The position numbers and the translations under genes are program-made. Positions 11,703 through 22,329 of a stretch of DNA of 64,000 nt are shown here, piece by piece (the first letter of the stretch is position 1; every line of letters starts with the position of its first letter). Source of the DNA: Cyrtodaria siliqua (lineage: Eukaryota > Mollusca > Bivalvia > Adapedonta > Hiatellidae); contig JAWPHD010005116.1 in assembly GCA_037043455.1 (NCBI GenBank), positions 1 through 64,000 on the forward strand, written 5' to 3'. The notes under the pieces were generated by a model, which saw only the letters and a list, made by a program, of their open reading frames with translations, did not search any database and was not told the DNA's origin.

Positions 11703-12395
11703 CCCTTTCGCTGCCGATGGCGACTTTGTCGACTGCTAGGCAGACTGCCGAAGGCGACTTTTGTCGCCCTGGTAAGTCAAATGTTTTGTGCTATTCATAT
11801 GACAATGTTTTCCTAACAACGACACCGGGAATTCCCGCGATTTCAAAACGAGGTTCTTTGTTTGCAAGAAACTAATTTTAACCAAAGGAATTTCGGCATA
11901 TGTGTATGTGAAAACGTAAATAAAAGGACAAATTGTATAGGGATTTCGAGACACAAAATGGCTTCCTCAAAAAAGGGGCAAACGCTTACAGGAGCGCAAG
12001 TTCTGCAAATGATTTGCTACGACAGCGACGGTGAAGGTGGCGATTATGAAACATATTCTGACGAATTTCTTTTGATATTTTACGTATATTCACCTAATTA
12101 AACTGATATGAATGATATAATTATGATATTTTAAAAAAATATATTATATAATTAAATTATATAATGCTTTGAAGTAGAATTTGTATTTTTTATATATTAT
12201 AGAAGTTTATGTATATATCTATGTCCTGTTCAAATTTGAAGTTGATATGTCTTGAAATAACGAAGTTATTGCCGTTTTCCCAAGTACACCCATTCGTTAT
12301 TGCCGTTTTCCCAAGTACACCCAATTATCAGGAATCTCTGTAAAAATATTTGGCACTGGGGAGTACATTTGCCTATTAATTTGGCAGCGAAAGGG
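11703..12395 (+). mobile_element. piggyBac-type element, internally deleted
   Basis: The ends are mirror images: TTAA (11699-11702) then CCCTTTCGCTGCC at the left, GGCAGCGAAAGGG then TTAA (12396-12399) at the right. TTAA target duplication plus inverted repeats starting CCC define the piggyBac superfamily. At 693 bp it is too short for a full transposase (usually ~500-600 aa), so it is a non-autonomous derivative. A subterminal 'gccgttttcccaagtacacc' word occurs twice in tandem at about 12270 and 12300. Confidence 0.88.
11958..12101 (+). pseudogene. piggyBac transposase N-terminal remnant
   Basis: Starts at an ATG inside the piggyBac element and encodes ~47 residues: MASSKKG, then LTGAQVLQMI, then an acidic DSDGEGGDYETYSDE stretch, after which the reading frame runs out. 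piggyBac transposases usually begin with a short acidic region rich in Asp, Glu and Ser, which this resembles. The catalytic DDD core is absent, so the product would be inactive. Confidence 0.5.
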
Positions 12396-12399
12396 TTAA

Positions 12400-13500
12400 G
12401 CAGATACAATCTTGGCAAGCATATGAGGGCATATGAATGGACATCATTCAACCATAAGATGAGTGTTTGTACACACAAACTGTTCATAGTATGATCGGTT
12501 TCTTTGTTTTTCCGATTACAAATGCTGATTGCTGGCAAGCATTACAATTTAACTGTTAACAAACGTAATACCCAAGTTTGATGAAAGTCTTAGATTTCTT
12601 TCTGCTGTCTTGAAATAAACTATTATGGACTCGAACAAACAACACTTACCATATATCTAAAGTTAACAGTTAAACTAACAGTATACAGATAAACATATTT
12701 TTTAAATATCTTTAATTTGACTCCCGACACGATTTGAATTGTTCATTGTATTGCTATGTCAAATTGGTAAATATTGTATGTAGTGACCATATGCCGCTGG
12801 CCATGAAGAGGAAGAAGCAGACTGCATTCATAAATCAATAAGCCATAGGCCCGTGAGATACTACCAATGGATATATACATAGAACAGATGACATAGCAAT
12901 AAACATATTTTCAGAAGTATTTTCATGAACAGTATTCTGTAATAAACGTAATATTGTATTATTTGTATTCCTAATTAATACAAGTAACGGATAAGTTGAT
13001 AATAGTGTGATGTTGCAAAGTATTGCAAAAACATTTCGAACATAATTAATATAACAATCCCAAACTGGTAGTGCCCCACAAATGCAGCAGGATTGGTGAT
13101 TTGGTCAGTCCATACCTTATCCGTACGGCACTGCCACTTGTGTAAGTAACGGCTGTAAATAATATTTATGTTAGCTATATTTGCAAACTAATGACACCAT
13201 TCAAAATAAGTTAATATAAAAGCAACTGTAGTTATAACACTTTAAAGTTGAAAATGCAATTACCTACATATTTACAATTATATACGACTATGTGCCGTGT
13301 TTGGCCGTTTCCAAAGGTCCATTATCATACTCTTTTAAATAACATGCATATATGATAACCAAATATAAGATACAGTTATATTAATTGGATGTCAAATATG
13401 GATTAAGAAGTTTTTCAATATATGGTCAAATAATCTGTTTCTTTACTTAAATTTCTGATGACATTTTCATTTTTGATAGTAAATAGCTGTTTTGGTTTAA
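12400..13500. other. no gene recognised
   Basis: AT-rich. The only shared piece is near 13290-13335, where 'ttggccgtttccaaaggtcc' and 'attatcatactctt' recur at about 34000 and, inverted, at about 58560. Confidence 0.5.
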
Positions 13501-14900
13501 TCATACTTGGTATTGTCCAGAAATATCTTTTATGTGTATTTTACGTAGGTCTCTAAATAAAGAACATTCTAAAGTAAAATGATACTCATCTTCCAGTGTA
13601 TTACACGTAATACATTTTCTGTCGTCAAGGGGGATACTGTGTGGTCTATGCCATCTATGCCATCTACCTGATTCGATTTTTAGGTTATGCGATGAAACAA
13701 TTAACCTAGTCAGTGCAATTCTAAATTTTGGAATATTTACACATTGAAGAAAGAACTGGTAGTTAAAAGATACAATTTCACCAAAAAATAACGCTCTGGA
13801 TGGATTTTCTACACGTGCATGCCAAAGCTGAAAATCATTATAATAAAGGCGTTTATAAAATATAGAGAAAAGTTTCAACATTACCTACACCTTAAGCGGG
13901 CCATACATATTGAACACCCATGGAGCTTATGGACGAGAGTGACCCAAGACACTTTATTTGGGTATTGTTCACTATCATACATTAGCTTGTTATATATACA
14001 TTTACAATACTTAGTATCATTACTTTGTACTTTTAATCCACTATACTATCTAATGCTTGTCAAACTGAATCTACCCAGGACACCGTACACAAAATCATTT
14101 TCGTAAATGCTCCTCATAACAGTTAACATTTTACCTCTTATACCTAGTTTTATTAGTTTTGACCATATGCTATTTCTTTCTACATACTCAAAGCTTCACT
14201 AAAATTTATAAAACTGCAGTAGGTTTTCTTTCCTACATTAACTGTGTGTGTAATTAAACCATGTAAAACAAACATATTATCTGATATGCTCATGCCACTT
14301 CTAAATCCTGCTTGTGCCTGAAAATATACGTTGTTACATTCTGCCCAATTATTTAATCATTTATTTAAAACGCGATGAAATAACTTGCCTAATATACTCA
14401 GTATGGTAATACCCCATATAGTTATCAGTACTATTAATAGAAACCCTTTTATGTAGTGGGATTATATCAAACACTCCGACCAAGACTCGGGGAAAATACC
14501 TGTTTTTAAAATATTATTGAATAAAGCTGACACATATGGTAATAAAATGTCCATGCCAATAATAAAGTCAGTTTGGAGTTGCTCAATTGTTAACAGATTT
14601 AAACTATTGTTCAGATGAAGACAGTGTTATATTTGGGCTCTTTACATGAGATGCTTCCTTAAACATGTTCCAGCATACTTTTGCATTTTTATGTCTGTAT
14701 GAGTATTTTTAGTTTGTTCATTGATATGTTTTCTACGACATTTTTGAACCAGTGATTGTATTCAGAACGATATTTAATTAATATAGCTCTATTTTCATCA
14801 GTTTTAGCGTTTCTAAATTTATTTAAACAATAATGAAATCTATTTCGTTTTTCAAGACAAGATTCTTCAAACTCATTAAAGTGATATAGTGGCTACATCT
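13501..14900 (-). pseudogene. LINE (non-LTR retrotransposon) reverse transcriptase remnant
   Basis: Read on the minus strand, 14880 to 14160 gives in pieces a basic pre-RT segment, then RT words such as LFNNILKTGIFPESWS, GITILSILGKLFHRVLN, QAGFRSGMS and SDNMFVLHGLI. These are fingers and palm motifs 1-3 of jockey/CR1-type RTs. The frame carries several stops and shifts. The C-terminal part (13881-13501) is open for 126 residues and ends with a C-x2-C...E-D-E-Y-H-F...C knuckle followed by FRDLRK, the usual 3' end of these ORF2 proteins. The similar C-terminus at 37580-38428 belongs to another copy. The catalytic YADD-type segment is not visible. Dead element. Confidence 0.8.
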
Positions 14901-15239
14901 GAATCAGTCAGCTAATTCCGATCTGGAAAGCAACTGTGCCAGGGTAAAGTATTGACTACATTACATAGCATGTGTATATAAATAAACTTCTTAATTAGCA
15001 TTTTGGTAGTTGTAGACTTTTATCGTATCATTTATCTGTCGTATAGCTGGAAATAAGCTTAGCGCCTGAAGGCACTCATAGATAGCCACAATACGAACCA
15101 CGACCACTTCTCTGAATGCAGGCGTATCCCTAGTAATAAGGGCGCGAACATATTTGGAATGGTATGAAAATACCACATTGAAGGTTCTGTGTTCACCGTC
15201 ATATGCATACCATCTTCGGGATGGCTAAAACTTCCGTAC
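14901..15239. other. no gene recognised
   Basis: Flank of the LINE, AT-rich, no gene or repeat I can name. Confidence 0.4.
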
Positions 15240-15350
15240 TATTGATATTTTAAGTATTGAGTTCTGCTCAACCCGGGGTTAGAATTCGTAAACGGTATCT
15301 ATCATTTTCAATACCGTTCTTGAACTGTCTCAATCAAACCGCTTTATATT
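15240..15350 (+). repeat. dispersed palindromic repeat, copy 1
   Basis: 'attgagttctgctcaacccg' starts a block with a central imperfect palindrome ('acggtatctatc..' / '..ttcaataccgtt') and ends 'gtctcaatcaaaccg'. Copies occur at 33875-34025 and, inverted, at 58555-58705. Confidence 0.7.
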
Positions 15351-15520
15351 TTAAATGAAAGTATAACATTGCCATGGGTAATCAATAACGTACGGTATAT
15401 GCCAACGGGAATATTATGACCTCACAAATCATCTCCACAGACAATACTGTGCCGATGACAATTATATGTTCCACGAAGCTTGCTGTTAACATTGATATAG
15501 AGTTTAATTAACATTGTTCA

Positions 15521-15637
15521 AGTGATATGGGAAATAATTCCCGAGTGAGAAAGATTCTTGCGACATAGAAACGAGGGCGCTTTCGCACGAGTTTCTATAT
15601 CGCAAGAATATTTCTCACGAGTGAATTATTTTCGTAT
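15521..15637. repeat. ~50-bp-arm hairpin
   Basis: Left 'gtgatatgggaaataattcc' and 'gattcttgcgacatagaaac' are mirrored as 'gtttctatatcgcaagaata' and 'gaattattttcgtatcac'. The spacer is about 16 bp and GC-rich. A compact foldback. Confidence 0.85.
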
Positions 15638-15639
15638 CA

Positions 15640-16675
15640 CAACAAAAATGTTTTGTTTTTTTGTTGTTTTTTGTTTTTTTCAGCTTCTAAAAATAGAAGC
15701 CCATTTATTCTCCCCGTCTAATGGTGAGCAGAGGGTCAGGGAGGACCATCCCTCTGTACACTTTACAACAATTTAATATTATGTTTTCAATGTACATGTA
15801 CTAGTAAAATAATATAATATATATATATAGCTGTATCCTTAACGTATATGTACACATACACAAATCATTCACACTGAACACTCAACAGATTATGAGATAT
15901 ATTTCATGCATTTAGAAATATAAATAAATTTATTTATAGTTGCTCTACAAAATATGATTATCTGCTGGCAAGTGTATAGTATTGTGTTATTAATAAATAT
16001 AATTTCAGTATAATTAAGCTATGGGGAGATGTTATTGAGAAAGAAAAAAAGCGGGGAGGGGTGGGGGCATATCAGCATGAGGTTTTTAACTAATATATAT
16101 TTATTTAAAAAAGAAAAAAAGGTTGCTAGGTTTTCATGTTAAGAAGTTATGAAAGTTTTCCCATGTTTTTAAGAAACAGTCATATTTATTTTCTGTAATT
16201 GCTATTTCTTCATCTGTTTTATAAAAAAGTTGTAGTCTATTATACGACAAAAATGTTAATTAAACTATATAATATATATTCTGCGATGAATTTCTTTCCA
16301 ATCGTCTTTTGACACAAGTATTCCTTCTTCTGTCACTCATTTGGATATCATGACGTCATATTGTGACGTAATATCGTAACGTCTATCGTTTAGTTCATAC
16401 TTTTTGGCTACTGTTCTATCTTGCACACTAGGCGAGATAGCACAGTAGAGGAAGGGATATGTTATAGATTTTCTCTAACTGGGAAATTTCTATAATTCAT
16501 CACATAATATATAATATAAATAATTCTGTATAAATGTAGTACCTGGGGTAGAATCTAAGTTGGTAAAATAACTTCCGGAGTCATATGACATAAAAGTATA
16601 CTTAAAATTGGGAAGCCAGTAAGATCTACAATTAGCATTCCAATTCTAATTTACAAGTAGAAGTCCTATTGTCAA
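15640..16675. other. no gene recognised
   Basis: AT-rich with homopolymer tracts (T runs near 15650, A/G runs near 16045-16120). Around 16340-16385 lie 'gacgtca' and 'gacgtaat' words like those near 7780. No coding signal. Confidence 0.5.
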
Positions 16676-16812
16676 CCCTTTTTTTGTTTGGGAGGTCATA
16701 TGCCTTTATTTCTTACTAACATTATCATTCATGTTTGTCGTTTTGCGTGTTTTGGGGTTTACTGTGTTTTGCGAAAGCTGCTTTTCCTGTTCGACTTTTA
16801 TACTTATTTTTG
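16676..16812 (+). mobile_element. PLE 3' tail fragment
   Basis: 'tgtcaacccttttttt', 'gtcatatgcctttatttctt', 'gtgttttggggtttactgtg' and 'cctgttcgacttttatac' follow the PLE tail order up to its usual 3' end. Confidence 0.7.
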
Positions 16813-17029
16813 TTTATTTGTACAAATCAGCTCCATCGAGTCAAAATGATGTCATTTCATGTATCATCTGATTTGACATGAGGTCATGTGATAAAATATA
16901 TGACATATGTATTACATATTTGACACAGCAATGAACCAATAGAAGTTATATTTAGCATATATTATCGTGTTGACATTGAGAATGAATTGGATAAATTGTA
17001 AAAACAAAATTAATATTCTAAATATTTTC

Positions 17030-17180
17030 AATAGTCAACCAAAAACACGCACAGAAACAAACAATAATTGCAACGATGAATAAAAGGCAAGATATGACAT
17101 CACAAAATAAAGGGTTGGCAATAGGGATATTTGAGACAAACATTAAACGCTACTGCCCTTTGAGGATTTAGGTAGATGTC
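17030..17180 (-). mobile_element. PLE 3' tail fragment (minus)
   Basis: 'agtcaaccaaaaacacgcac', 'acaataattgcaacgatgaa', 'gacatcacaaaataaagggt' and 'tgacaatagg'-like words match the reverse complement of the tail. The piece after it (17128-17180) recurs inverted at about 29735-29785. Confidence 0.65.
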
Positions 17181-17339
17181 ATCATCAGGTGCACAATATC
17201 TTCGGTGATCGCACCATCGAAGAAGAAAGCATATTGGCGAACACTAAGCGTAAAGTGCGTTGCAAAATGATATTGTAGCATGGTCACAGACAATTCTCTT
17301 TGTTCAGACACAGGTGTAAATCGTTTAATTGAAAATAAG

Positions 17340-17400
17340 ACCTGTCAGAATAACTGTGAGAATAACAGTGAGAATAACAGTTAGAATAACTGAAAAACAG
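17340..17400 (+). repeat. short 15-bp tandem repeat
   Basis: Four imperfect copies of 'agaataacagtgag'-like units. A small minisatellite. Confidence 0.7.
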
Positions 17401-17425
17401 CTGTAATGGACATGCTACAAAACAA

Positions 17426-17525
17426 ATAGAGTATGGTTTCATCTCTTTGGTTAATTTAAACACCTCGATGGGCTACGCCCATCTCGATGTTTAAATGAAC
17501 CAACTCAATGAAACCATACTCTATC
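17426..17525. repeat. near-perfect 100-bp palindrome
   Basis: Left 'atagagtatggtttcatctc' and 'cctcgatgggc' are mirrored, through a central 'tac', as 'gcccatctcgatg' and 'aatgaaaccatactctat'. Arms ~48 bp with very few mismatches, immediately before a degraded minus-strand PLE. Confidence 0.85.
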
Positions 17526-17559
17526 TATTACATAACATCATTTGATAAATGTTTTAATA

Positions 17560-18640
17560 CCTTTTATATAGGTTGTATGAAAGAGAACCTCAATCTTACC
17601 CACAGCATTCTAATTAAACGAGACATTGTGTCAACCACCAAACATGCGGTGCGTTGCAAAATGATAGGGTCATAACCGCTTTTGATACACGTTTTAACTA
17701 GTTTAATAACGATTGCATGAAAGTGACCCTGGCCAAGGATCTTAGGAAGTTTGTAAATCACGTCACCATACAAGTCAGATTTGTCGCAGACGACTTCTTA
17801 CATAACTTCTACATATTAAATAAGTAGATCACGTTTGCGACATATGTATTAGGCAAAGTTTTCTCGAAGTGTATAAATTAAATACGGTAGCCCTGAAGAA
17901 GTAGCTTTTTCGTTGTACAAAGATTACGAATATGAAAGTCTTCAGCTCGACTTCAAGCTCTCGAAGAAACGAGTAAATAAGGAAAGACCCAATACAAAAT
18001 TGCTCGGGGCACACCCCCGTCTAAATGAAAATAATAAACAATTCCCATATTGAAATCATCTCTTCTGTAATAGATTTTGCTAATTATTTCTCCAGTTTTA
18101 TAGAGAGATGTAAATCAACATAAAAAACAACAGTTTCATAACGACAGTTTCATATATATTAGCTTTATTAAGTTGTTTAGAGTTGATTCTTTTAATCATA
18201 GTAGAAAAGAAAGGCTTGCCAATGTTCAATATGTCATACAGATACAGAGAGATGTAATATAAGGGTCTGCCGGAGTATTAGGTAAAGCTCCCTTCCATAG
18301 CAATAAAAAAACAAATCTGCGATAAGTGCTGCAACAGAGTTAACAACAATTTTTCTCTTAAAAATGGTAGTTCTGAAAAACGTGTCTTATAGCGAAATAA
18401 GTGTTTCTCAAATTTCTTGACAAGTTCACATGGTGTAATTTTATTAAAGAACGTTTTAATATTGTTACAGGATACAAACGTAGGTTTCTTCTTCAGCAAA
18501 TGTTTTTTTGGATAAGAGCTAAACAGCCTGTCTTTTAAGTTTAAAAGTTTGAAAAAAATCAGCCTCGTCACGAGTCTGAAGAAGCAATTGTTATATTCGT
18601 TAAAATCAAGACACACGATTTCAATGTCAACTTGCAACTT
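17560..18640 (-). pseudogene. Penelope-like element RT remnant
   Basis: The minus strand from ~18570 downwards shows fragments of the PLE protein seen intact at 50521-52728. First comes a segment like CNNIKTFFN (fingers/palm), and at 17773-17640 the conserved C-terminal stretch YGDVIYKL..ILG, then GYDPIILQRTACLVVD. Intervening sequence is frameshifted and the YLDD catalytic motif is not recoverable. A 5'-truncated, old copy; its divergence from the other copies makes it an early insertion. Confidence 0.7.
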
Positions 18641-18659
18641 AAGATAGTTGATTTAAATG

Positions 18660-18940
18660 TTACACCAACGACCCATGGATATATAAATCACATTTTAAAA
18701 GCATTGCATTTGCTTAATCCGCAACATGATTGAGCGACCGTCTTACAGGGCATTAATATAGTGTCTTTGTATATTGATTTGCAATATCATTATAGAAGCA
18801 CGTTACAATTGGAATTGTATTGTTTAGAATGATTTCAATTTCGTTCTTATTCTTTGGGTTTACCTAATATCCTGCAAATCTAGAGTCCGAAACGGATCTT
18901 AAAGTAATGAATATAAACAAAAGAAAATTACCAGGCCTGG
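18660..18940. other. no gene recognised
   Basis: AT-rich spacer between the PLE remnant and the TIR element. Confidence 0.4.
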
Positions 18941-18941
18941 A

Positions 18942-19186
18942 ATTCACCAACCACTCTTCAGACTATTCTTAGACTTGAGCCCAAGTACTGAAATTTCGTT
19001 CATAAATATTTCCATGACCTGCAAAGATAAACAATCGTAAGAAGATGCTATTTATTAGTATGCATCGTATTTATACATAGCAGCTTGTTATGAACGTTTA
19101 TTCTGTAAACTTATAGAAATATTTGTGATTAAAATATGCATACTTGAGCTCAAGTCTAAGAATATTCTCAAGAATGGTTGGTGAAT
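18942..19186. mobile_element. 245-bp TIR element (MITE)
   Basis: Left end 'attcaccaaccactcttcag' and 'attcttagacttgagc' are mirrored by 'gctcaagtctaagaat' and 'aagaatggttggtgaat'. Terminal inverted repeats of ~45 bp with no coding sequence between. Confidence 0.85.
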
Positions 19187-19423
19187 GATATTGTTAAAAT
19201 AATTTCATCTAGATTAAAATGCAGAATTGTTGTATTACATCCTCTGTTCGCGAGTATTACGCCAGTCACAAAAAATCATGGTTATATCTTTGTTTATATA
19301 TACAATTTTCTGTCAATTAGTCACAGTCAGTCTACATATATGTAAGACTACAATAAAGTCAACTACCAGAGGAATTAGCCAACGGTACACTTAAATATGG
19401 TGAAATGATATATATAAAATTGT

Positions 19424-19512
19424 ACTGAACAACAGTTGCAGCCAAAGAGAAAACCAATCTAGGGTACGATCAAAAACCTGAGTGACGAAATATCATGCAT
19501 CTACCTCATGTT
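19424..19512 (+). repeat. segment similar to a coding-like ORF at 33325-33420
   Basis: 'acaacagttgca', 'gagaaaaccaatct', 'gtacgatcaaaaacc' and 'catgcatctacctc' have close counterparts in the same order in the ORF at 33066-33425. A TGA interrupts the frame here. It may be a duplicated exon fragment or an unrecognised repeat. Confidence 0.5.
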
Positions 19513-20188
19513 TTTTTTATTTTCAGTAGGTGCAATCATAGATCCCCAAGAGGTTGTCCAGCTATCACATAAGAGCAAAATGAAGCGGAGTTCCCTGATT
19601 GCTTGTAATTGTGTAAAATATTCAGGAAACCTATCAGACACCTTTATTTCCCGAAGCTTATAGATCAAATCCGCATAACATAAAGGCTGCTATATTCCTA
19701 GTCGCAGAAATGTTGTTTGCTGTTGATTTTTCTGTTGAGATTAGAGCCACGTAAATGCTTTCACCGTAGTTTATCAATGATTTTTTATAATGTTTTTGGC
19801 CGCGCTTTCCATATTGAGTCCTGAATCTTTAAACGTGTTCAATTACACATAATGTGAAACTACATCTTTCTTTGGGAATGGTGTTGTTAAATAAACAGAA
19901 GTCATTGCTAAATATTCGTTTACAGTATTGATATAATAAAGATAAGAATGATAGTTTTGAATGCTTTTCTGCAGGACCTAGAATACACTTAGTTTGAATA
20001 TGCTGGATTACCATCTTGAGATGCCGTAAACAGCAAGATGGCGGCTATGGAATCAGAGAGGAGTAGGGGCGTTTAACACGTACAAGTGTAAACGTAATTC
20101 AATAATTTCAGAATAGTTCTCATTCAAGCAGTAAGTACATGTTTGTCTGTGCTTTTGCGTTTACACCATTTAGTAATAAGTATTTTAT
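19513..20188. other. no gene recognised
   Basis: AT-rich, several short meaningless frames, no clear repeat boundaries. Confidence 0.4.
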
Positions 20189-20747
20189 ACTGAGCAAAAA
20201 TAGAAACGTCCCCAACTTTACCCATAGATTTAGACACAATGAAATTATGTTTTATTTAATCTTATATGCCAATACCTTTGTTAAAGGCCAGCACTGTCAT
20301 GAAAACAATTTTCTTTGAATCAAACTTGTGGGCAAACTTATTCCCCTTGATTTGGTTTAAACAGCATTTTCGGGTCTTGAGTTAAAACAGTTTTGTTATA
20401 TTGAAATAAACAGAGAATGACCTCATCACCACAAAAACAGAGAAAGGACGCTGAAGAAAAGACGCTGATCTTTTCTCTCATTATTGCGCCATACAGCTTT
20501 CAAGAACGAATATTTTCAGTTTACCTCCCGTTATAATACAAATATAGTGATTATGCAATTTGAATAAAACATGTTTTAGCAGCAACCGACACACTTTGGT
20601 TTTTAATGATTATTAATATTGATCAGAATAACTGAGTGATAAGTATAAAATGATGAAAATATATATAGATTGGTGTACAAAGTGTAACAAAGTCATTCCT
20701 ATGCAAATCACAGATTAAAAGAGGGACGTTTCTATTTTTGCTGAGTA
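20189..20747. mobile_element. 559-bp TIR element, Tc1/mariner-type MITE
   Basis: Ends 'actgagcaaaaatagaaacg' followed by 'tccc', and 'gggacgtttctatttttgct' followed by 'gagt'. These are 24-bp inverted repeats next to TA dinucleotides on both sides, fitting TA target duplication. The interior has no transposase. Confidence 0.8.
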
Positions 20748-20791
20748 TATTTGATTTCTTTTACGTGTAATATTTTATAAAAAGAAATATA

Positions 20792-20943
20792 AAAAGATCG
20801 GACAAGAAGGAGGACAGTCAACAACAAAACACAGAAACAAACACGCAAACAGACAAACAAGAAGGCAAAAGCAATAATAAATGCAAACGACATCACAAAC
20901 ACAAAAGGTTTGACAATAGGGCTACCACCTTGGAACGGTCAGT
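20792..20943 (-). mobile_element. PLE 3' tail fragment (minus)
   Basis: 'gatcggacaagaagga', 'caacaaaacacagaaacaaa', 'aatgcaaacgacatcacaaa' and 'ggctaccaccttggaacggt' reproduce the reverse-complemented tail. Confidence 0.75.
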
Positions 20944-21394
20944 CTCATATTCATTTAATAGTTTTGAATGTTGTCAGTCACCCACATGTCATTTAAAATA
21001 CTGGCTAAAATAATGAAAGCAAAAGGCTATTTTTAATAACATAATTCTAAAATGCCCTTTTAGAATGGTCAAATGGAGGATCAAACATGCGGACTCAACT
21101 TATGACGTCATGATGCGTGAAGAACATAAATGTGTATATGTGCAGTTCTATTGGTTGATTCGTGACTCTTTAAGTCGTCGAACAATAGCAAGTGGACTTA
21201 ACCAGCATAACACAGTCGTTGGACGGAAAATATAATGATATTAGGAAGAAGCTGTATTTATATAGTTGAAACATTCGTTGCATTATAACTATATATACAA
21301 CATTCTGCCTGATAGAAGAGAGTGGTAATTTAGTTATACTGGCACCGGTACCGCCGTGTTTACTAATAATTAGCTATACATCTATAAAGGTTGA
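20944..21394. other. no gene recognised
   Basis: Intergenic, AT-rich. Confidence 0.4.
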
Positions 21395-21665
21395 TAGGAA
21401 AGTTGCGAACGGGAAATGTAGCATTTCAGACCAAAACATCTATCGAAACAAACAAAAATTACAAGGATCGATAAGAGGTAAAGTATGTGATATCATACAA
21501 TAGTTGCTAATAGAGCTACCGCCTTAGAACGGCCATGTCAAAAAGGTCGCTGGGGATTTAAAACAGGTTCTACGGTACACCAAACCTCACTCTTACCTTA
21601 TTGTCATCCAAATAAAACGGGCATTTAAAAATAAAGACATCACCGCAAGGCTATATCCTCTGACA
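21395..21665 (-). mobile_element. PLE 3' tail fragment (minus)
   Basis: Runs from the terminal block ('cgaacgggaaatgtagcatt') through 'gagctaccgccttagaacgg' and 'ctacggtacaccaaacctca' to 'aataaagacatcaccgcaag', the same order as the minus copy at 50030-50310. Confidence 0.75.
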
Positions 21666-21761
21666 AATTAGGCAACATTAAAATATACATGTATTATAAG
21701 TATAACGCAAGGTTGCCAAGGATTGCCATATATATATGAATAAAAAAGCAAGTGCTAAATG

Positions 21762-21898
21762 AATGCCCTAAATGGTTTATTCTCTTATTGCTCTGGCTTC
21801 TACCAAGTGATTGAATATCTTCTTTGTGGCTTTCTAGTCTATTGTTCTTTACATTTATATATGCACGAGCATCTTTGTGTTTTATTTATATTGCCTAT
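21762..21898 (+). mobile_element. PLE 3' tail, left half split by Gypsy insertion
   Basis: 'atggtttattctcttattgc', 'tctggcttctaccaagtga', 'ctttgtggctttctagtcta' and 'tatattgcctat' follow the PLE tail exactly up to the Gypsy LTR edge. The tail resumes at 28127. Confidence 0.8.
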
Positions 21899-22024
21899 TG
21901 TCGCAGGATGACCCTAGTGGTTGGGGCTAATTCAGGAAAGAATCAATGGATTAGCGTGTGAAAGACATGTGCTTACAAGAGCTGTTTACGACCAATATGC
22001 TCTACTCGAGATTATTTTATGACA
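21899..22024 (-). repeat. Gypsy 3' LTR, internally deleted (126 bp)
   Basis: Begins TGTCGCAGGATGACCCTAGT and ends ATTATTTTATGACA, matching both ends of the 1016-bp LTR at 27111-28126. Its left ~55 bp join directly to its right ~75 bp ('aagaatcaatg' to 'gattagcgtgtg'), so about 0.9 kb of the LTR centre is missing. TG...CA termini are present. Confidence 0.85.
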
Positions 22025-22329
22025 ATATCTCCCCACTAAAAGAAAGTGCTTCACTTTTTAAAATTGAACAAAATATAGTTAATATTTACACGTTAATAAA
22101 CTATTAATTCTTCCTAGCAAATGAGCGACACAACTTACAAGCTGATCGCTCAATCGCCTGCGTATGTAAACTATTACTACCGCGGAATGCAACCTTCAGC
22201 CAGTACAACGACCGTCTTCCAGAAAACATCCACTGCAGTTATAACCTAACTATAATATATATGTTTCATATTAGTAAAATGGGACGAAAATTCAACATTA
22301 CAATTTCAACACTATTCTACAATTGTACA

